Assembly (NCBI GenBank): GCA_023460575.1
Contig: JAEWPQ010000056.1
Span: 1 to 64,000, forward strand
Direction: 5' to 3'
Origin: Bacillota bacterium
Lineage (GTDB): Bacteria > Bacillota > Clostridia > Lachnospirales > Lachnospiraceae
DNA: 64,000 nucleotides
The translations under genes were made by a program, and so were the position numbers. The notes beneath the pieces are model-generated. The model was given only the letters and a program-made list of their open reading frames with translations, was not told the origin of the DNA and did no database searches. Positions 43,629-53,401 of this stretch are shown in pieces (position 1 is the stretch's first letter; each line of letters starts with the position of its first letter).

Positions 43629-43967
43629 TTACTTACTTTTATCGCTGAGTATATGCTGCAAGATTGCTATAATAAATGCGGCAAGTAAGGAATTTAGGAA
43701 ACCACCCATATTCACACTGGATACAAAACTGTCTGCTATCATAATGGTCCAGGCATTTACAACAAAAGTAAACAACCCGAAGGTTACAATACTAAAAGGC
43801 AATGTAAGCAGCAGAACCAAAGGTTTTATAAACAAGTTAACCACTAATAATACCAAGCCTAAAACAAGCAGGGCAGGGATGCTATGAATCGTAATCGTAT
43901 CAATAGCCATGGATAACAGATAGATTGTTGCAACAATGGATAAATATTTCGATAAAAGTTTAGACAT
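43629..43967 (-). CDS. YvlD/phage holin family IV membrane protein
   Basis: This 112-residue protein has four hydrophobic helices (LVLGLVLLVVNLFIKPLVLL and LTLPFSIVTFGLFTFVVNAW are conserved blocks), the layout of the mycobacteriophage-holin superfamily IV / YvlD group. It is the last gene of a four-gene minus-strand run with DUF2089 and SHOCT-like genes, an arrangement recalling the Bacillus yvlABCD envelope-stress operon. ATGGAGGTACT precedes the start. Confidence 0.82.
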   Translation of the reverse strand: MSKLLSKYLSIVATIYLLSMAIDTITIHSIPALLVLGLVLLVVNLFIKPLVLLLTLPFSIVTFGLFTFVVNAWTIMIADSFVSSVNMGGFLNSLLAAFIIAILQHILSDKSK

Positions 43968-43988
43968 AGTACCTCCATAGAAGAAGTG

Positions 43989-44300
43989 TTATCTGATTTT
44001 AACAGATACTTTAACATTTTTAACGTCAACATTTACAAGTTCATAGGATTCGCTGCAAACCAGCGAATCCATCATATTGATCAACGCTTTCGTCAATGAT
44101 CTCAATGTATGAACCGAGTAGGAAGAAGAGCTTGTTAACTGCTGCTTAGGCACAAAGAAGCATACCACATCAAATATGTCCATTACACAATCCAGCAGTT
44201 CCCCGAAAGCATACAAAGATATGGGTAAATTAAGATAGAAATGCTTACCGCCACTAGTATTCACTTTAACCCATAAGATGGGGAATATTCTAGTCAACAT
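43989..44300 (-). CDS. Small hypothetical protein in the DUF2089 operon
   Basis: This 103-residue protein's start lies 11 bases inside the end of the SHOCT-like gene, so it is translationally coupled. It contains repeated short beta segments (GGKHFYLNLPISLYAFGELL and ESYELVNVDVKNVKVSVKI) similar in style to the tail of the preceding protein, as in YvlB/LiaG-like proteins. Function unknown; context suggests a shared envelope-stress role. Confidence 0.7.
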   Translation of the reverse strand: MLTRIFPILWVKVNTSGGKHFYLNLPISLYAFGELLDCVMDIFDVVCFFVPKQQLTSSSSYSVHTLRSLTKALINMMDSLVCSESYELVNVDVKNVKVSVKIR

Positions 44301-44733
44301 AAACCTTCACCATAATCATCGACTTACTGGCCTCATCCCATGTTTCCACATCCACGATGCTGGGGTCATCCAGGGTGCCGTTGATGATTTCCTCAATGAT
44401 CTTTGCAAAATCAATACTTGAGATATTGACACCTTTTGTTTCCATATTTCTGCGGGCATCTTCCGGTATAATAGCTGTCATCTTATCAGCAATTTCTCCA
44501 ATGGTAGTTAACAGCCTTAAGGGAACATTGACATTAACGTTCACAGCCTTATTGTCAGATGTAACTCTGACTTTTAAAAATTTATACTTGTGGTTAGCAG
44601 TACCTATGATTGCGGTTGTCTGCCCGGGAGCAGATTCATTTGTAACATTCAGTGCATCTAATAACTCCATCCCTTCAGCAGCTGTGATCAGTCCTTTTTC
44701 AATCATTTCTAATATTTTTTGTTGTTCACTCAT
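44290..44733 (-). CDS. SHOCT-like/YvlB-type domain protein
   Basis: This protein is 147 residues from the chosen start. The N-terminal helix pair EQQKILEMIEKGLITAAEGM fits the short SHOCT-like module at the start of YvlB/LiaG proteins, followed by two copies of a beta unit (KFLKVRVTSDNKAVNVNVNV and a second near SSIDFAKIIEEI). ATG 44733 has GGGAGG upstream; the longer frame to 44790 lacks one. Second gene of the DUF2089 operon. Confidence 0.78.
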   Translation of the reverse strand: MSEQQKILEMIEKGLITAAEGMELLDALNVTNESAPGQTTAIIGTANHKYKFLKVRVTSDNKAVNVNVNVPLRLLTTIGEIADKMTAIIPEDARRNMETKGVNISSIDFAKIIEEIINGTLDDPSIVDVETWDEASKSMIMVKVYVD

Positions 44734-44818
44734 GATAAAACCTCCCTTATATAATATGATACTTTTTTGATTCAGATTAATAGCACTCATGCCATTACTT
44801 ACTGTTATATCTGGCCGC

Positions 44819-45217
44819 TTATAAATTCTTTAGCTTTTCCGTCGCTTCTTTTGGGGTGATTTCCCCTTTGGATAGTTGATCAAGGATTACATTTCTGGTA
44901 TTCACTTTGTCGTTGTTCTCTTTTAAAGTTTCTTTAGCAGGAACCTCATAACCAAGGCCTCTGATCACCGAGTCGAGCTTCCCCCGGACTGTTGGATAGG
45001 AGATACCCAGTTCTTTTTCCACATCCTTGATATTACCTCTGCATTTGATGAATACTTTTATAAATTCAAGATCCTCCTCAGGAAGACGGCAAAATTCACA
45101 GGGCTGGAAATCACCTTCTATGGTAGTGGTGCATTTGGGACAGTTTAATTTTGTTATGGAAAGTTTCTCTCCGCAGACTGGACATTTTCCAGGAGCTTTG
45201 TATTTCATTTTCGACAC
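44819..45217 (-). CDS. DUF2089 family DNA-binding zinc protein
   Basis: This 132-residue protein has an N-terminal zinc ribbon CPVCGEKLSITKLNCPKCTT and further cysteines (FQPCEFCRLP), then a helix-turn-helix LEFIKVFIKCRGNIKDVEKE and SYPTVRGKLDSVI as in DUF2089. The C-terminal QLSKGEITPKEATEKLK is another short SHOCT-like hairpin. Its place as first gene makes it the probable regulator of the operon. GAGGGTG lies before the ATG. Confidence 0.85.
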   Translation of the reverse strand: MSKMKYKAPGKCPVCGEKLSITKLNCPKCTTTIEGDFQPCEFCRLPEEDLEFIKVFIKCRGNIKDVEKELGISYPTVRGKLDSVIRGLGYEVPAKETLKENNDKVNTRNVILDQLSKGEITPKEATEKLKNL

Positions 45218-45504
45218 CCTCTTTCTGTTCTTTCTGTTACAATATACTACTGACGTTAAATAATGTCAATATAAAGATTAATAATATTGATTTAAAAATG
45301 AAAATATTTAATATTAAAATTAATATATTTAATTATAGTATATGTGAATTTGCAGAGATAGTTATTTAAACACCTGGGATCAGTACTATTTTTACCAGTT
45401 AACCTTTATTAAGTCAGATTAAACAAGTATTATGACTGAAGGTAATTGTCTATTTTCGAATCCAATGTTATGATAAGTTCATCTACATGAAGGAGTGAAT
45501 TTAA

Positions 45505-47208
45505 ATGGACATGGTCAGGTTACTATTTACGCTATTGCTTTTATCCTCGGTTATCTGCGCCTTTTTGCTGATTAGATATGCAAGCAAGCGATGCAGTATG
45601 CCGGGCGCCGGATACTTTATCCTGTTGCTTGTGGCAACCGTTGTCAGCAATTTTTCCTATATGGCAGAAATCAATTCGCTAACACTGTCTGCGGCATTGT
45701 TCTGGTTCTATATCCAGCATTTCTCCATGCCTTTACAGCATTATTTCTGGATGATGCTGAGTCTTGAATATTCGGAGGTGCCGAAAGAGATTGTCCGAAA
45801 GGCGAAATACATAGGAATGTTGCACCCTGCCTTATATTATCTTGTTTTTTTCACCAATCACCTCCACCATCAGTACATATCCTCTTACAACTTCGTAAGT
45901 AACGGTCACTTTTGGGTCATCTTTTCCACAAAAGAACCGTTATACATGCTGATGGTAGCATCCGGGACACTGATTGGAGTCATATCCATGTTCTTTTATA
46001 TCTGGGGGCTGATGCGATCTCCCCGGCTTCACCGGTACGGTTATTTTATCATGATAATAGCTTCTGTCATACCATGGATTACGGTGTACCTGATTGCAAC
46101 AAATACGAATTATCTGGGCATTGACTACTTTCCTGTGGTTTCCATCATCTCTGGCATTTTATATATGCTGGGGATTTTCAAATTCCGAATCTTTAATACC
46201 ATACCCATTGCAACTGCAATCGTATTCAGGCGGTCAAAGGAAGGCGTTATTATTGTTGATCTGGCAGACCAGATTGTTGATGCCAATGACTCTATCACAA
46301 AACTTTATCCCGATCTAAAGGATCGGCTTCATCATTATACCCTCCGTCTGTTTATAAAAAACCACCCGGAATTGAGTGGCATATATGGGGAAAGCCCGGT
46401 ATTTACTTACAGCCTGACAGATGAAAACACACAGAGACACTACCAGGCAGAGGTAACCAAGGTCATGACCGATGATGCTCTTGAAATAGGAAAGGTTCTT
46501 ACCATCACAGATATCACCTTGTTTGTAGAAAAACAAAAGAGTTTGGAAAACATTGTCTCCAGGGCCATTGATCAGGCAGAAACCAGTGAGCTTTCTTTTT
46601 TACAGGCCCAGATCAAGCCACATTTTCTTAACAATACGCTCAGCGTCATAGGCTCCATGATCACAAGAAATCCTAACGAGGCAAAAGCGCTCATTGCCGA
46701 GTTGGGGGAGCATCTTGCAAACTGCTATTATTTTGACAGCAATTCCCCCATGGTTCTGTTGGAAAAGGAACTGGAAAGCGTCCATACCTATGTATCTATC
46801 GAAAAGGCACGATTCCGGGAACGGCTTTGTTTTCATATGGAGTATGATCCTGTTCCTCCTATCTTTATTCCAAGACTGGTGCTTCAGCCGTTGGTGGAAA
46901 ATGCCCTTCGTCATGGTATTCTAAAAAAAGCCGGTATGGGAAACGTCTGGCTTACCATCCGTGCAGAAGGTAACGGGTTCCTGTTCGAGGTCAGGGACGA
47001 TGGAGTGGGAATAAGCGAAGAAAAACTCAGCACATTGCTCTGCAGTACAGATGCCCATCATAGTATCGGTCTGTCCAACATCCACAGACGGCTGATGAAG
47101 CATTATGGACAGGGGCTTATAATTACCAGCGAGCCGGGATCCGGAACAAAGGTCGTTTTCTTTATATATGATACAACTCTTTCAGAAAGGGGGCTGCATA
47201 ATGATTAA
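45505..47208 (+). CDS. Sensor histidine kinase with 7TM N-terminal domain (LytS-like)
   Basis: This 567-residue kinase has about seven helices in residues 1-240 (N-terminal 7TM region of histidine kinases), then a PAS-like part. The histidine-kinase core QAQIKPHFLNNTLSVIGSMI (His_kinase family, as in LytS/YehU) is followed by ATPase motifs VENALRHGILKK, VRDDGVGISEEKL and IGLSNIHRRL. AAGGAGTG lies before the ATG. Its stop overlaps the regulator start by eight bases. The signal is probably membrane-related. Confidence 0.92.
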   Translation: MDMVRLLFTLLLLSSVICAFLLIRYASKRCSMPGAGYFILLLVATVVSNFSYMAEINSLTLSAALFWFYIQHFSMPLQHYFWMMLSLEYSEVPKEIVRKAKYIGMLHPALYYLVFFTNHLHHQYISSYNFVSNGHFWVIFSTKEPLYMLMVASGTLIGVISMFFYIWGLMRSPRLHRYGYFIMIIASVIPWITVYLIATNTNYLGIDYFPVVSIISGILYMLGIFKFRIFNTIPIATAIVFRRSKEGVIIVDLADQIVDANDSITKLYPDLKDRLHHYTLRLFIKNHPELSGIYGESPVFTYSLTDENTQRHYQAEVTKVMTDDALEIGKVLTITDITLFVEKQKSLENIVSRAIDQAETSELSFLQAQIKPHFLNNTLSVIGSMITRNPNEAKALIAELGEHLANCYYFDSNSPMVLLEKELESVHTYVSIEKARFRERLCFHMEYDPVPPIFIPRLVLQPLVENALRHGILKKAGMGNVWLTIRAEGNGFLFEVRDDGVGISEEKLSTLLCSTDAHHSIGLSNIHRRLMKHYGQGLIITSEPGSGTKVVFFIYDTTLSERGLHND

Positions 47209-47842
47209 GACAATTGTCCTGGATGATGAATGGTACAACCTTGAGGAGGTTTGTGAACTGGTTGAGAAAACCGGTTTTATGCAGGTGTCAGGAAAATATA
47301 TGAATCCCATTCAAGCGTTAGAGGATGCTGCCTTCATCTCCTCACAGGTGGCATTTATCGATATTGAAATGCCTGAGATGGATGGTTTAAGCTTTGCAGA
47401 AAAGCTGCTTGAAATTCAACCAGAAGTTATGATTGTTTTTGTAACAGGATGGAATCATTACGCCGTAAAGGCATTTGAGCTGAACGCTTTGGATTATGTA
47501 ATGAAGCCAATAAAGGAAGAACGGTTTTTAAAGCTTGCAGAAAAGATACATACTGAAATCATACGGAAAGAACAGCTTTCCTATGCAGAGCTTATTCTTT
47601 CCCTCTATGGAAAACCACAGATTTCCCCTGTAATAAAGCGATTGCCGGATATTTCATTAAATGAACGGGAAACACAGGTACTGACTCTGCTGTCAGAGGG
47701 GTTAACTCAGCGCGAAATTGCAGAAAGGTTGTATCTCTCCGTCTCCTCTGTTAAAAAATATCTGTCCAGCATTTATTCAAAGCTTAGTGTTAACAACAAA
47801 CTCAGTGCCGTACAAAAAGCAAGGGAGTCAAATATTTTATAA
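47201..47842 (+). CDS. Response regulator with LuxR-type DNA-binding domain
   Basis: This 213-residue regulator has a receiver with LDDEWYN, phosphoacceptor Asp in AFIDIEMPEMDGLSF and Lys in ALDYVMKPIK. A LuxR/FixJ helix-turn-helix follows (LNERETQVLTLLSEGLTQRE then ERLYLSVSSVKKYLSSIYSK). ATG 47201 (AGAAAGGGGG upstream) is the start rather than the upstream frame at 47168. LytS-like kinases usually pair with LytTR regulators, so the LuxR pairing is less common. The next gene is a large surface protein, a plausible target. Confidence 0.9.
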   Translation: MIKTIVLDDEWYNLEEVCELVEKTGFMQVSGKYMNPIQALEDAAFISSQVAFIDIEMPEMDGLSFAEKLLEIQPEVMIVFVTGWNHYAVKAFELNALDYVMKPIKEERFLKLAEKIHTEIIRKEQLSYAELILSLYGKPQISPVIKRLPDISLNERETQVLTLLSEGLTQREIAERLYLSVSSVKKYLSSIYSKLSVNNKLSAVQKARESNIL

Positions 47843-47961
47843 TTCCGAAAAAGTAGCCATTTAGCCACTGGTACAGAATCAGAAATACTCTTATGATAGC
47901 ATTAGGTAATTTTACCAATTTTAGGAGTGGCCTGATTGGGGCAGTAAAAAAGGAGCTGGCT

Positions 47962-50900
47962 ATGAAAAATATATTAAAAAAAGCAGTCTCCATTGTGCTG
48001 GCAGCTTTACTGGCGGTAAATGGAGGAACTCCACTAGGAGGGATAATAACCAGTGGGGCAGAAACTCAGATCTACCTTGATATCAGTACTGGAGATATAA
48101 TAATTGATGGGAGTACGGTTACTTGTGGATCAGACACAATAACAGCACCGACAAATGATACTGTGTTCAATATCAGTCAATCTGTATCCACTGAAACCGG
48201 AAATACCATTACGGTAAAAAGCGGCAGTAATGTATCTGTTACTATTGAGAATATTAACATTAACGCACCAGCCTGCGCATTTTCTATTGAGAATAATGCT
48301 TCGGTCAATCTGACACTTAAGGGAGCAAATAAATTAAAAAGTTCTAATTACTATGCGGGGCTGCAGGTACCAAAGACAGCTTCCCTCATCATAACTGAAG
48401 AAAGCGGAAATAATTCTCTGGAAATAACCGGCGGACTCTATGGTGCTGGAATCGGCGGTGCAATCGCCCCAGTCTCTGATAGTGGTATTATAACTGTGAA
48501 TGGAGGCAGTATTACCGCAAACGGCGGGAATGGTGGCGCCGGAATCGGCGGAGGAGGAGACGGAGGAGACGGTACGGTTATTGTCCATGGAGGAAGCATT
48601 ACTGCATCTGGTTTGGGAGGTGCTGCAGGAATTGGCGGCGGCAACGGCAACGGCACAGATGGAGGAGACGGTACGGTAACGATTTATGGAGGAAGTATTA
48701 CCACCACCAGTACCATCAGGGGTTCTGGTATTGGTGGTGGCTTAGGCAGCGCGGGCGGCTATTCAGGAGGAGATAGTAATGTAACCATCTATGGAGGTAT
48801 TATCAATGCTGTTGGTAATATGGGTGGAACTGGTATTGGCGGCGGCGCAGGCGGAGACGTAGCAGGAGTTGGAGGAATGGGAGGAAAAGGAGGAGATAGT
48901 ACTGTCGTTATCTATAGAGGAATTATTACCGCAAACGGAATTGGCGGCGGAATTGGCGGAACTGGCGGCAGAGGTGACTTGGGCAGCGACGGAGGTACGG
49001 GCGGCGGCAGCAACATCACTATCTATGGAGGAAGTATTGCAGCAGCCGGTATTGTCGGCGGTGGTATGGGCGGTAATGGCGGCATTGGAGATCTCTACAT
49101 GGGTGGTAATGGTGGCACTAGCGGCAGCAGCAGTATCACTATTAATGGAGGAAACATTTCAGCAAACGGTGATATCGGGAGCGGCATGGGTGGCATGGGT
49201 GGAGTTGGCTTCAGCTGTCCCAACGGTTATAACGGCAGTCTTGGCAGCATCACTGTTACTATTAACGGTGGATCAATTAACGGAACGATACAAGGCACTC
49301 CTAAAAATAGTAATAACAGTGATTTACTTCAAACCATTGTTACTTTAACAGACAGCAGCAGCTCTCCGGTCAAGGATTCACAAATAATATCACTAGTAAG
49401 TGATCCGTTATACGACTATGGTATAAAAGATGTAAAAACGGACAACAACGGTAAAATTTATCTTTACCTTCCTGCAGACACTGCCGTTACAAAAGCTGAT
49501 ACCTTTACTAATACCTTTGCGGGCTATGTACAGTCTGGATCCTCAGACACATTGACAGATCTAAGGGTAACAGGTGTAACTCCCTGTGATTCTAATACGC
49601 TTATTAACGGTGATCTTACCATTATTTTTAATAAGGATATGGATCCGGAACCCGGTAGTGTATCACTGATAAAGAGTGACAATACCCAAGTTACTCTGGA
49701 TAAAATGAAAGGTATATGGAAGGATAGTAAAACCTACTTAATCCCATACACCGGCCTTAACTATGGAACTGCTTACACTGTGAATATTTCAGGTTTTAAA
49801 GATGCAGGCAGTGTGATAATGATGTCTGACAGCACTCACATCCTTACAACCGAGCCTGATCCAGCTCTGCCCTCGGTTTCTCCGGATAGCCTGACCATAC
49901 CCAAAGGATCTTCCGCAGAATTAACCGTATCCTTTGGTCAGGGAAGCAAGGCGGCCACTATGGCATGGATCGAGTCAGATGATAACAGTGTTATATCAAT
50001 AAGAAAACTTAAGAGTGCAACACCCAGCCAGGCCATTGCAGCAACCCCAGGCATAGCAACCCCCAGTATAGCAACCCCCAGCGCAGCTGCACCAAATACT
50101 GCCAGTAAGGCTACACCCAGCAGTGCCGAAAAGGCTACACCCAGTCAGGCAGGAACACAGATATTGAAGCTGACTTCCCCCGGCAGCATTCTGGTAACAG
50201 GAAAGGATACTGGTGACGCTTACCTTACCATAATCTTTAATGATGGGGAACAGACATCCACTACCATTCCAGTGTCCGTTCTGCTCCCTGCCCCTGCCTG
50301 GCCTTCCAAAAGCATTCTGACTGCTTCTGGTATTACTGATACGGAAGCTACCCTGACCTGGACAGGTGCCAATGATAATACAGAGATTTCTGGTTATAAG
50401 ATCTATCAGGATGGGGAACTCATTGGTTTGACGGATGCAAGCATATCCAGCTATACGGTAGAAGGACTGTCTCCTTCAACTCAGTATCACTTTCAGGTGC
50501 AGGCGGGAAATGATGACGATGTCTGGACGATAGATGGTCCTTCCCTTGTAGTCACCACCTTATCCTCTGATTACTCAGATTCTGACGGAAGAGACTATGA
50601 GAGTCATACATCAGATAATACAGCTCCGGTTAATGTATCCGCCGCATTGAACGCTGTTTCTGCTCAGAATGGGCAGGCCTCCACAATTGTTTCTAAGCAG
50701 ATTATAGAGGAACTGATAGCAAGTGCCATAGAAAAGGCCCGCAACCAGGGAAAGGCAGCAGACCATATAGGAATCTCCTTAAACATTGGGACATTGGCAG
50801 GGACCACTGCTTTAAGCGTCACATTGCCCCAGTCTGTAACCCAACGGCTGGCACAGTCCAGAGTGGAGCAGCTTGAGATTTGTAGCAGTCTCTTTTCAAT

Positions 50901-52005
50901 TGCCTTTGACAGGGAATCTCTGGCTGAGTTTACAAGACAGGTGACCGGGGATTTAACCCTTTCTATTACTCCGGCAGGCAGACTGTCTGGTGGAAGTGGT
51001 GCCATAACGGGCCAAAGACCGGTATTCCATGTGTCACTCAGCTATATGAGGGAGGGGCAGACTGTATTTATTACCAGCCTGGGAAGTGGCCGTGCGCTCC
51101 TCTCCATTCCATATGTTCCAGCGGATGATGAGGAAACGGGCTGTCTTTATGCCGTCTATGTGGACGCTGACAGTAACGTCACCAGGATCTCAGACTCTGT
51201 TTATGATGGCAGTACAAAAAGCGTCCTCTTTATGACAGATCACTTCTCTGTTTATGGTATTGGTTATACAGAACCTTTAAATAGATATACAGATATTTCA
51301 TCCCATTGGGCTAAAGACTATATTGAATACGCGGCAGACAGAGGATACCTTAAGGGAACTACGGATACCACGTTTGAACCAGATGCCCCCATGACTCTTG
51401 GAGAATGGAAGGCTTCACTTGACGCACTGTCAGGAACAGATACGGGCAGCCTGATTGCGGGAGCAGGGGAAAGTCCTGACCAGACAGTTAACAGACAAGA
51501 GTCTGCGGTTTTCTTTCTGAACTTTACCAAATCTTTGGGTCAGATTCTTCCTGCCGCGAGAGAAGTAACAGCATTTCGTGATAATATTAAGATAGACAGT
51601 ACCTGCGAAGAGGCAGTAAGTATTATACAGCAGGCGGGAATCATGTCAGGTATGGAAGACAATTGCTTTAAACCGAAGGAAACACTGACCCGGGCCCAGT
51701 TTTCTGCTATGGTATACCGTTATGCATGCCGAATGCTGTCCCCGTCTACAGCCCAGGGATTTTCCCTTAATGACAGCGGCCAGTGGATGTTTTTTAAAGA
51801 AGGCAGAGCGGTCAAAGGATGGTATCCTGTGGATGCAGGAGGAAACACCAGATATTACTATTTTGATTCCTGTGCAACCATGGTTACAGGAAAATGGTTA
51901 AAGATTAACGGCAAATGGTATTATTTCTACTCAGACGGTTTAATGGCAGTAAATACCACCATTGACGGTTATAAAGTAAATGATGATGGGGTCATGGAAG
52001 AATAA
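47962..52005 (+). CDS. Giant surface protein: glycine-rich repeats, Ig-like, FN3, SLH and choline-type repeats
   Basis: This protein is 1347 residues from ATG 47962 (AAGGAG upstream; the frame is open to 47893 without a ribosome site). A signal peptide ends near residue 35. About residues 154-443 contain roughly eight imperfect repeats of the form GGSIxAxGxxGGxGIGGG. An SbsA-type Ig-like domain follows near 550-630, a Thr/Pro/Ala linker (repeated ATPS) near 680-730, FN3 near 775-867, SLH modules near 1107-1265 (FTxISxHWAKDYIEYAADRG type), and C-terminal GKWLKINGKWYYFYSDG repeats. It is probably an adhesin held by both SLH and cell-wall-binding repeats. A terminator follows. Confidence 0.88.
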   Translation: MKNILKKAVSIVLAALLAVNGGTPLGGIITSGAETQIYLDISTGDIIIDGSTVTCGSDTITAPTNDTVFNISQSVSTETGNTITVKSGSNVSVTIENININAPACAFSIENNASVNLTLKGANKLKSSNYYAGLQVPKTASLIITEESGNNSLEITGGLYGAGIGGAIAPVSDSGIITVNGGSITANGGNGGAGIGGGGDGGDGTVIVHGGSITASGLGGAAGIGGGNGNGTDGGDGTVTIYGGSITTTSTIRGSGIGGGLGSAGGYSGGDSNVTIYGGIINAVGNMGGTGIGGGAGGDVAGVGGMGGKGGDSTVVIYRGIITANGIGGGIGGTGGRGDLGSDGGTGGGSNITIYGGSIAAAGIVGGGMGGNGGIGDLYMGGNGGTSGSSSITINGGNISANGDIGSGMGGMGGVGFSCPNGYNGSLGSITVTINGGSINGTIQGTPKNSNNSDLLQTIVTLTDSSSSPVKDSQIISLVSDPLYDYGIKDVKTDNNGKIYLYLPADTAVTKADTFTNTFAGYVQSGSSDTLTDLRVTGVTPCDSNTLINGDLTIIFNKDMDPEPGSVSLIKSDNTQVTLDKMKGIWKDSKTYLIPYTGLNYGTAYTVNISGFKDAGSVIMMSDSTHILTTEPDPALPSVSPDSLTIPKGSSAELTVSFGQGSKAATMAWIESDDNSVISIRKLKSATPSQAIAATPGIATPSIATPSAAAPNTASKATPSSAEKATPSQAGTQILKLTSPGSILVTGKDTGDAYLTIIFNDGEQTSTTIPVSVLLPAPAWPSKSILTASGITDTEATLTWTGANDNTEISGYKIYQDGELIGLTDASISSYTVEGLSPSTQYHFQVQAGNDDDVWTIDGPSLVVTTLSSDYSDSDGRDYESHTSDNTAPVNVSAALNAVSAQNGQASTIVSKQIIEELIASAIEKARNQGKAADHIGISLNIGTLAGTTALSVTLPQSVTQRLAQSRVEQLEICSSLFSIAFDRESLAEFTRQVTGDLTLSITPAGRLSGGSGAITGQRPVFHVSLSYMREGQTVFITSLGSGRALLSIPYVPADDEETGCLYAVYVDADSNVTRISDSVYDGSTKSVLFMTDHFSVYGIGYTEPLNRYTDISSHWAKDYIEYAADRGYLKGTTDTTFEPDAPMTLGEWKASLDALSGTDTGSLIAGAGESPDQTVNRQESAVFFLNFTKSLGQILPAAREVTAFRDNIKIDSTCEEAVSIIQQAGIMSGMEDNCFKPKETLTRAQFSAMVYRYACRMLSPSTAQGFSLNDSGQWMFFKEGRAVKGWYPVDAGGNTRYYYFDSCATMVTGKWLKINGKWYYFYSDGLMAVNTTIDGYKVNDDGVMEE

Positions 52006-52065
52006 ATAATAGATGTGCATCTTCAAATAAAATGGGGTATATTATAAACAAAGAAATAAATGGAC

Positions 52066-52103
52066 CGGCCGGACAGTTGTGACAAACTGTCTGGCCGTTT
52101 TTT
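52066..52103 (+). terminator. Intrinsic terminator after the surface protein
   Basis: CGGCCGGACAGTT at 52066-52078 pairs with AACTGTCTGGCCG at 52085-52097 (one G-U pair), followed by TTTTTT. Confidence 0.85.
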
Positions 52104-52182
52104 CTTTATAAATTCAATCGTTTTGGATAAAGCAGTATTAACTGGCTGAGTACCAAGTTTAATATAGTTAATTATGATAAGA

Positions 52183-53043
52183 TTAGCTTGACGTATATAT
52201 ATTAACTACACTTACTCCAGTATTAATAAATTGTGGACCTGTATCAAATCCTCTTAATGCAGCAATTGACTGAGCCATACCCAGATAGCCCATTGTAAAT
52301 GGGTTTTGTACCATTACAGCCTTTATTGTATTATCTTTTATCATTTCCTGAATTATCTCTGTAATATCAAATCCAATACCGATAATATTTATATCATTTT
52401 CTCTTAAAGCGTACCCCATCCCTAACGTAGCTCCTTCATTCGTTGAAAAAATACCAACAAGATTGGGATTGTCTCCTATATATTTTTCTGTTGCTTGTTT
52501 TGCTAATTCCGGGTCACCATTCGTATATATTGTTTCTAATATTTGATATCTGTCAAACGATTTAAAATAATCTCGAAACCCCATTTCCCGATTTACAGTC
52601 GTTCTGTTTTCAGGAGTTACCCCAATGATTCCTATTGAACCATATGTGACCCCAATCGCCTCTAATTCGTAAAACATATTTTCTCCAGCTATCTTACCAG
52701 CTGTATAATTATCTGTAGCTAAGGTTATGACAGCTTCTTCAAACGCTGGTGCATCAACATAAATGATTTTTACACCCTTCACTTTCGCTTCTTCAACTGC
52801 TCCTGAAATCTTTATAGGATCACTCGCCGCTAACATGATTGCATCTGCTCCCGCTACTACGGCATTATGAAATATTTGAATTTGTCTATTTACATTTCTC
52901 GTTAAGGGGGCGTTCCATATATATGTAACACCTAACATAGAAGCCATTTCTCTGGCACCATTATCCATAACCATCCAAAATTGATTACTTTTATCCATGG
53001 TTATTAAATAAATTTTATAATTCTCATTTACTATCTGGTTCAT
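52183..53043 (-). CDS. Orphan sugar-binding protein (Peripla_BP_4 / RbsB-like) without signal peptide
   Basis: These 286 residues show the periplasmic sugar-binding fold: NQFWMVMDNGAREMASMLGV, AGADAIMLAASDP, TDNYTAGKIAGENM, VGIFSTNEGATLGMGYAL and DITEIIQEMIKDNTI match ribose/autoinducer-binding proteins. There is no signal peptide or lipobox; the protein begins with MNQIVNENYKIYLI and GGAGATG precedes the ATG. No permease or ATPase is adjacent. It could be a cytosolic sensor domain freed from a regulator, or an export-deficient copy. Confidence 0.8.
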   Translation of the reverse strand: MNQIVNENYKIYLITMDKSNQFWMVMDNGAREMASMLGVTYIWNAPLTRNVNRQIQIFHNAVVAGADAIMLAASDPIKISGAVEEAKVKGVKIIYVDAPAFEEAVITLATDNYTAGKIAGENMFYELEAIGVTYGSIGIIGVTPENRTTVNREMGFRDYFKSFDRYQILETIYTNGDPELAKQATEKYIGDNPNLVGIFSTNEGATLGMGYALRENDINIIGIGFDITEIIQEMIKDNTIKAVMVQNPFTMGYLGMAQSIAALRGFDTGPQFINTGVSVVNIYTSS

Positions 53044-53254
53044 TTCTACAACATCTCCTATATTTGTAATTTACCAGGTTAAGAAATGGATGATTTTATG
53101 TTTCATATAGAGGTTATTATTAGTCGATAATCCTGTGGCATGGATATTCAATTATATGCTTAGGGGGTTTGTAATATTACTTTATTGTTTGCCCTTCAGC
53201 TTAGAATGTGATTTATATGAAACCAATATCCTGTATGCGGATTTCCTCAAGTTC

Positions 53255-53283
53255 TTGACAAACAGCCGGAATTTCTGTATACT
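53255..53283 (+). promoter_or_regulatory. Consensus sigma-A promoter before the small ORF and second helicase
   Basis: TTGACA at 53255-53260, 17 bases, then TATACT at 53278-53283, the same boxes and spacing as at 3259. Confidence 0.8.
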
Positions 53284-53322
53284 GGCACCATAGATAGGTA
53301 ACTATTTTCGGACGTTTTTAGA

Positions 53323-53352
53323 GGCTCTATTCTTGAAGAATAGAGCCTTTAT
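53323..53352 (+). promoter_or_regulatory. Leader hairpin (possible attenuator) of the second helicase operon
   Basis: GGCTCTATTCTT at 53323-53334 pairs perfectly with AAGAATAGAGCC at 53336-53347 (functional loop about five bases), followed by TTTATCTTT. It sits about 35 bases after the transcription start. Confidence 0.65.
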
Positions 53353-53401
53353 CTTTGGAAGACAATATATATAGAATAATAAGTGATTGGAGGAATATAA
53401 G

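Noticed and set aside
48438..49348. Alternative frames in the glycine-rich repeats
   Set aside because: These are by-products of GGN repeats; they lack starts with ribosome sites and family-like sequence.
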